Shown here piece after piece: positions 63,355-64,000 of a DNA stretch of 64,000 nt (position 1 is the stretch's first letter; each line of letters begins with the position of its first letter). Below the pieces are notes generated by a model, which saw only the letters and a program-made list of their open reading frames with translations, was not told where the DNA came from and did no database searches. The translations under genes were made by a program, and so were the position numbers. The stretch comes from Paenibacillus contaminans (GTDB lineage Bacteria; Bacillota; Bacilli; Paenibacillales; NBRC-103111). The DNA is taken from positions 62,001 to 126,000 of the forward strand of contig NZ_QMFB01000002.1 of assembly GCF_003285015.1 (NCBI RefSeq), given 5' to 3'.

Positions 63355-64000
63355 CTATCCCCAAACCCCGAGAGAGATGATTCCGCCTGCGATAATCGTA
63401 GACATGACGATCCGTCTCGTGCCTTGGCTTTCCTTCAGAACGAGAATGCCGAGCACGGTTCCGAACACGGTTCCGATTTCACGAATCGGCGAGATGTGGG
63501 AAAGCGGGGAAAGCTCCATCGCATACAAGAACAATAAATAAGAACCAGGCGCACAAATCGCCCCTATCAGCACTTTACGCCAATTGACCTGCCATTCGCG
63601 TTTCACGAGACCTTTTTGCAGCGATATTTTCGTGAGCGCAGCTACGACCCCGAGGTTGGTAAGCTCGATAAGCCCCAGCGGCGATAAGTACGTTAACGTC
63701 TGCTTATCCACAATAACGTAACTGGTGATGCAAAGCCCGACAAGCAGCGCATAACCGATCGCCTTCCGAAACATCGGAGCATCCATGTTCGCCGGACGCT
63801 TCATCCCCAAACCGCTGATCATAAACATACCGCCGACAATGACGATCAGAGCCGTCCAGCCGACAACCGACAACGACTCGCCGAAAACGGCCACGCTGAC
63901 TATCGGGACCAGAAAAGCACCCGTTCCGCGCATAATCGGATACATTTGCGATAAATCGCCGTACGAATAAACCTTCGCGAGTAGCAAACCGTAGCAAGCC
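63355..64000 (-). CDS. EamA (DMT) family transporter, 5' part beyond window
   Basis: The frame is open to the last base, so the gene continues right of the window; 215 codons with stop are visible. The visible protein has about seven or eight helices and EamA-type segments (YSYGDLSQMYPIMRGTGAFLVPI and LFLYAMELSPLSHISPIREIGTVFG). It ends LKESQGTRRIVMSTIIAGGIISLGVWG, each piece typical of drug/metabolite transporters. The substrate is unknown. Confidence 0.88.
   Translation of the reverse strand, partial: ACYGLLLAKVYSYGDLSQMYPIMRGTGAFLVPIVSVAVFGESLSVVGWTALIVIVGGMFMISGLGMKRPANMDAPMFRKAIGYALLVGLCITSYVIVDKQTLTYLSPLGLIELTNLGVVAALTKISLQKGLVKREWQVNWRKVLIGAICAPGSYLLFLYAMELSPLSHISPIREIGTVFGTVLGILVLKESQGTRRIVMSTIIAGGIISLGVWG

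Overview
The window comes from an endospore-forming, low-to-mid GC Firmicute of the Paenibacillaceae (Paenibacillus/Cohnella-like). The evidence is a cotJ spore-coat operon, a very large SLH-anchored surface protein, an Lpl-type sugar ABC transporter beside a membrane-bound Cache/AraC regulator, the Firmicute suf gene order (sufCDSU-sufB), YfkAB, YtvI- and YjfB-like proteins, strong AGGAGG ribosome sites and frequent TTG/GTG starts. No rRNA, tRNA, CRISPR array or IS transposase was recognised. All calls rest on reading the sequence and on family knowledge; no database search was run.

Left edge (1-2.35 kb): the end of an AT-richer mobile element. It holds a large serine recombinase truncated by the window edge and an unknown membrane protein. 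The element stops inside cotJC, of which only the first two thirds of the 216-nt open fragment match the family before the reading changes and ends. cotJB and cotJA follow intact. This looks like a recombinase-bearing prophage or skin-like element sitting in a sporulation gene.

3.3-14.9 kb: a carbohydrate locus. It has lplA/lplB/lplC transport genes with a cre-like site, a Cache-AraC regulator, a cytoplasmic heparinase II/III-type lyase, an amidohydrolase and a divergent IclR regulator. 15-32.5 kb: mostly housekeeping genes. These are an acetyltransferase, secreted cyclophilin, DUF4261 protein, CofE-like ligase, YtvI-like permease, CorC-like protein, YfkAB radical SAM protein, MMPL exporter, HD-GYP protein, UppP, a YunD-like nucleotidase, and a molybdopterin cluster with a MoaD-MoaE fusion plus MoeB.

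32.5-42.8 kb: a SARP-type response regulator, a 2213-residue S-layer-type protein, an esterase-like hydrolase, a small membrane protein and a YjfB protein. 42.8-49.7 kb: the suf Fe-S assembly operon, unusual because about 1.5 kb of non-coding repeats separates sufU from sufB. Those repeats include 48 perfect tandem copies of a 14-bp unit. 50-53.3 kb: phoX-tatA-tatC, a Tat substrate linked to its own translocase, behind a possible PhoP box. 54-56.7 kb: mtnK-mtnA methionine salvage. 56.8-64 kb: a sialate-esterase-like protein, a GDSL hydrolase, PurT, a ROK regulator, a two-gene chromate transporter behind a perfect palindrome, and a partial EamA permease.

Three dispersed repeat families recur between genes. 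One is a hairpin with arms GGTAAACGC/GCGTTTATCC, placed just upstream of ribosome sites in two cases. The second is a hairpin ending in ACTTTGTGGGG, directly before the ribosome sites of lplB and sufB. The third is a 0.35-0.5 kb element found after the CofE-like gene and after tatC.
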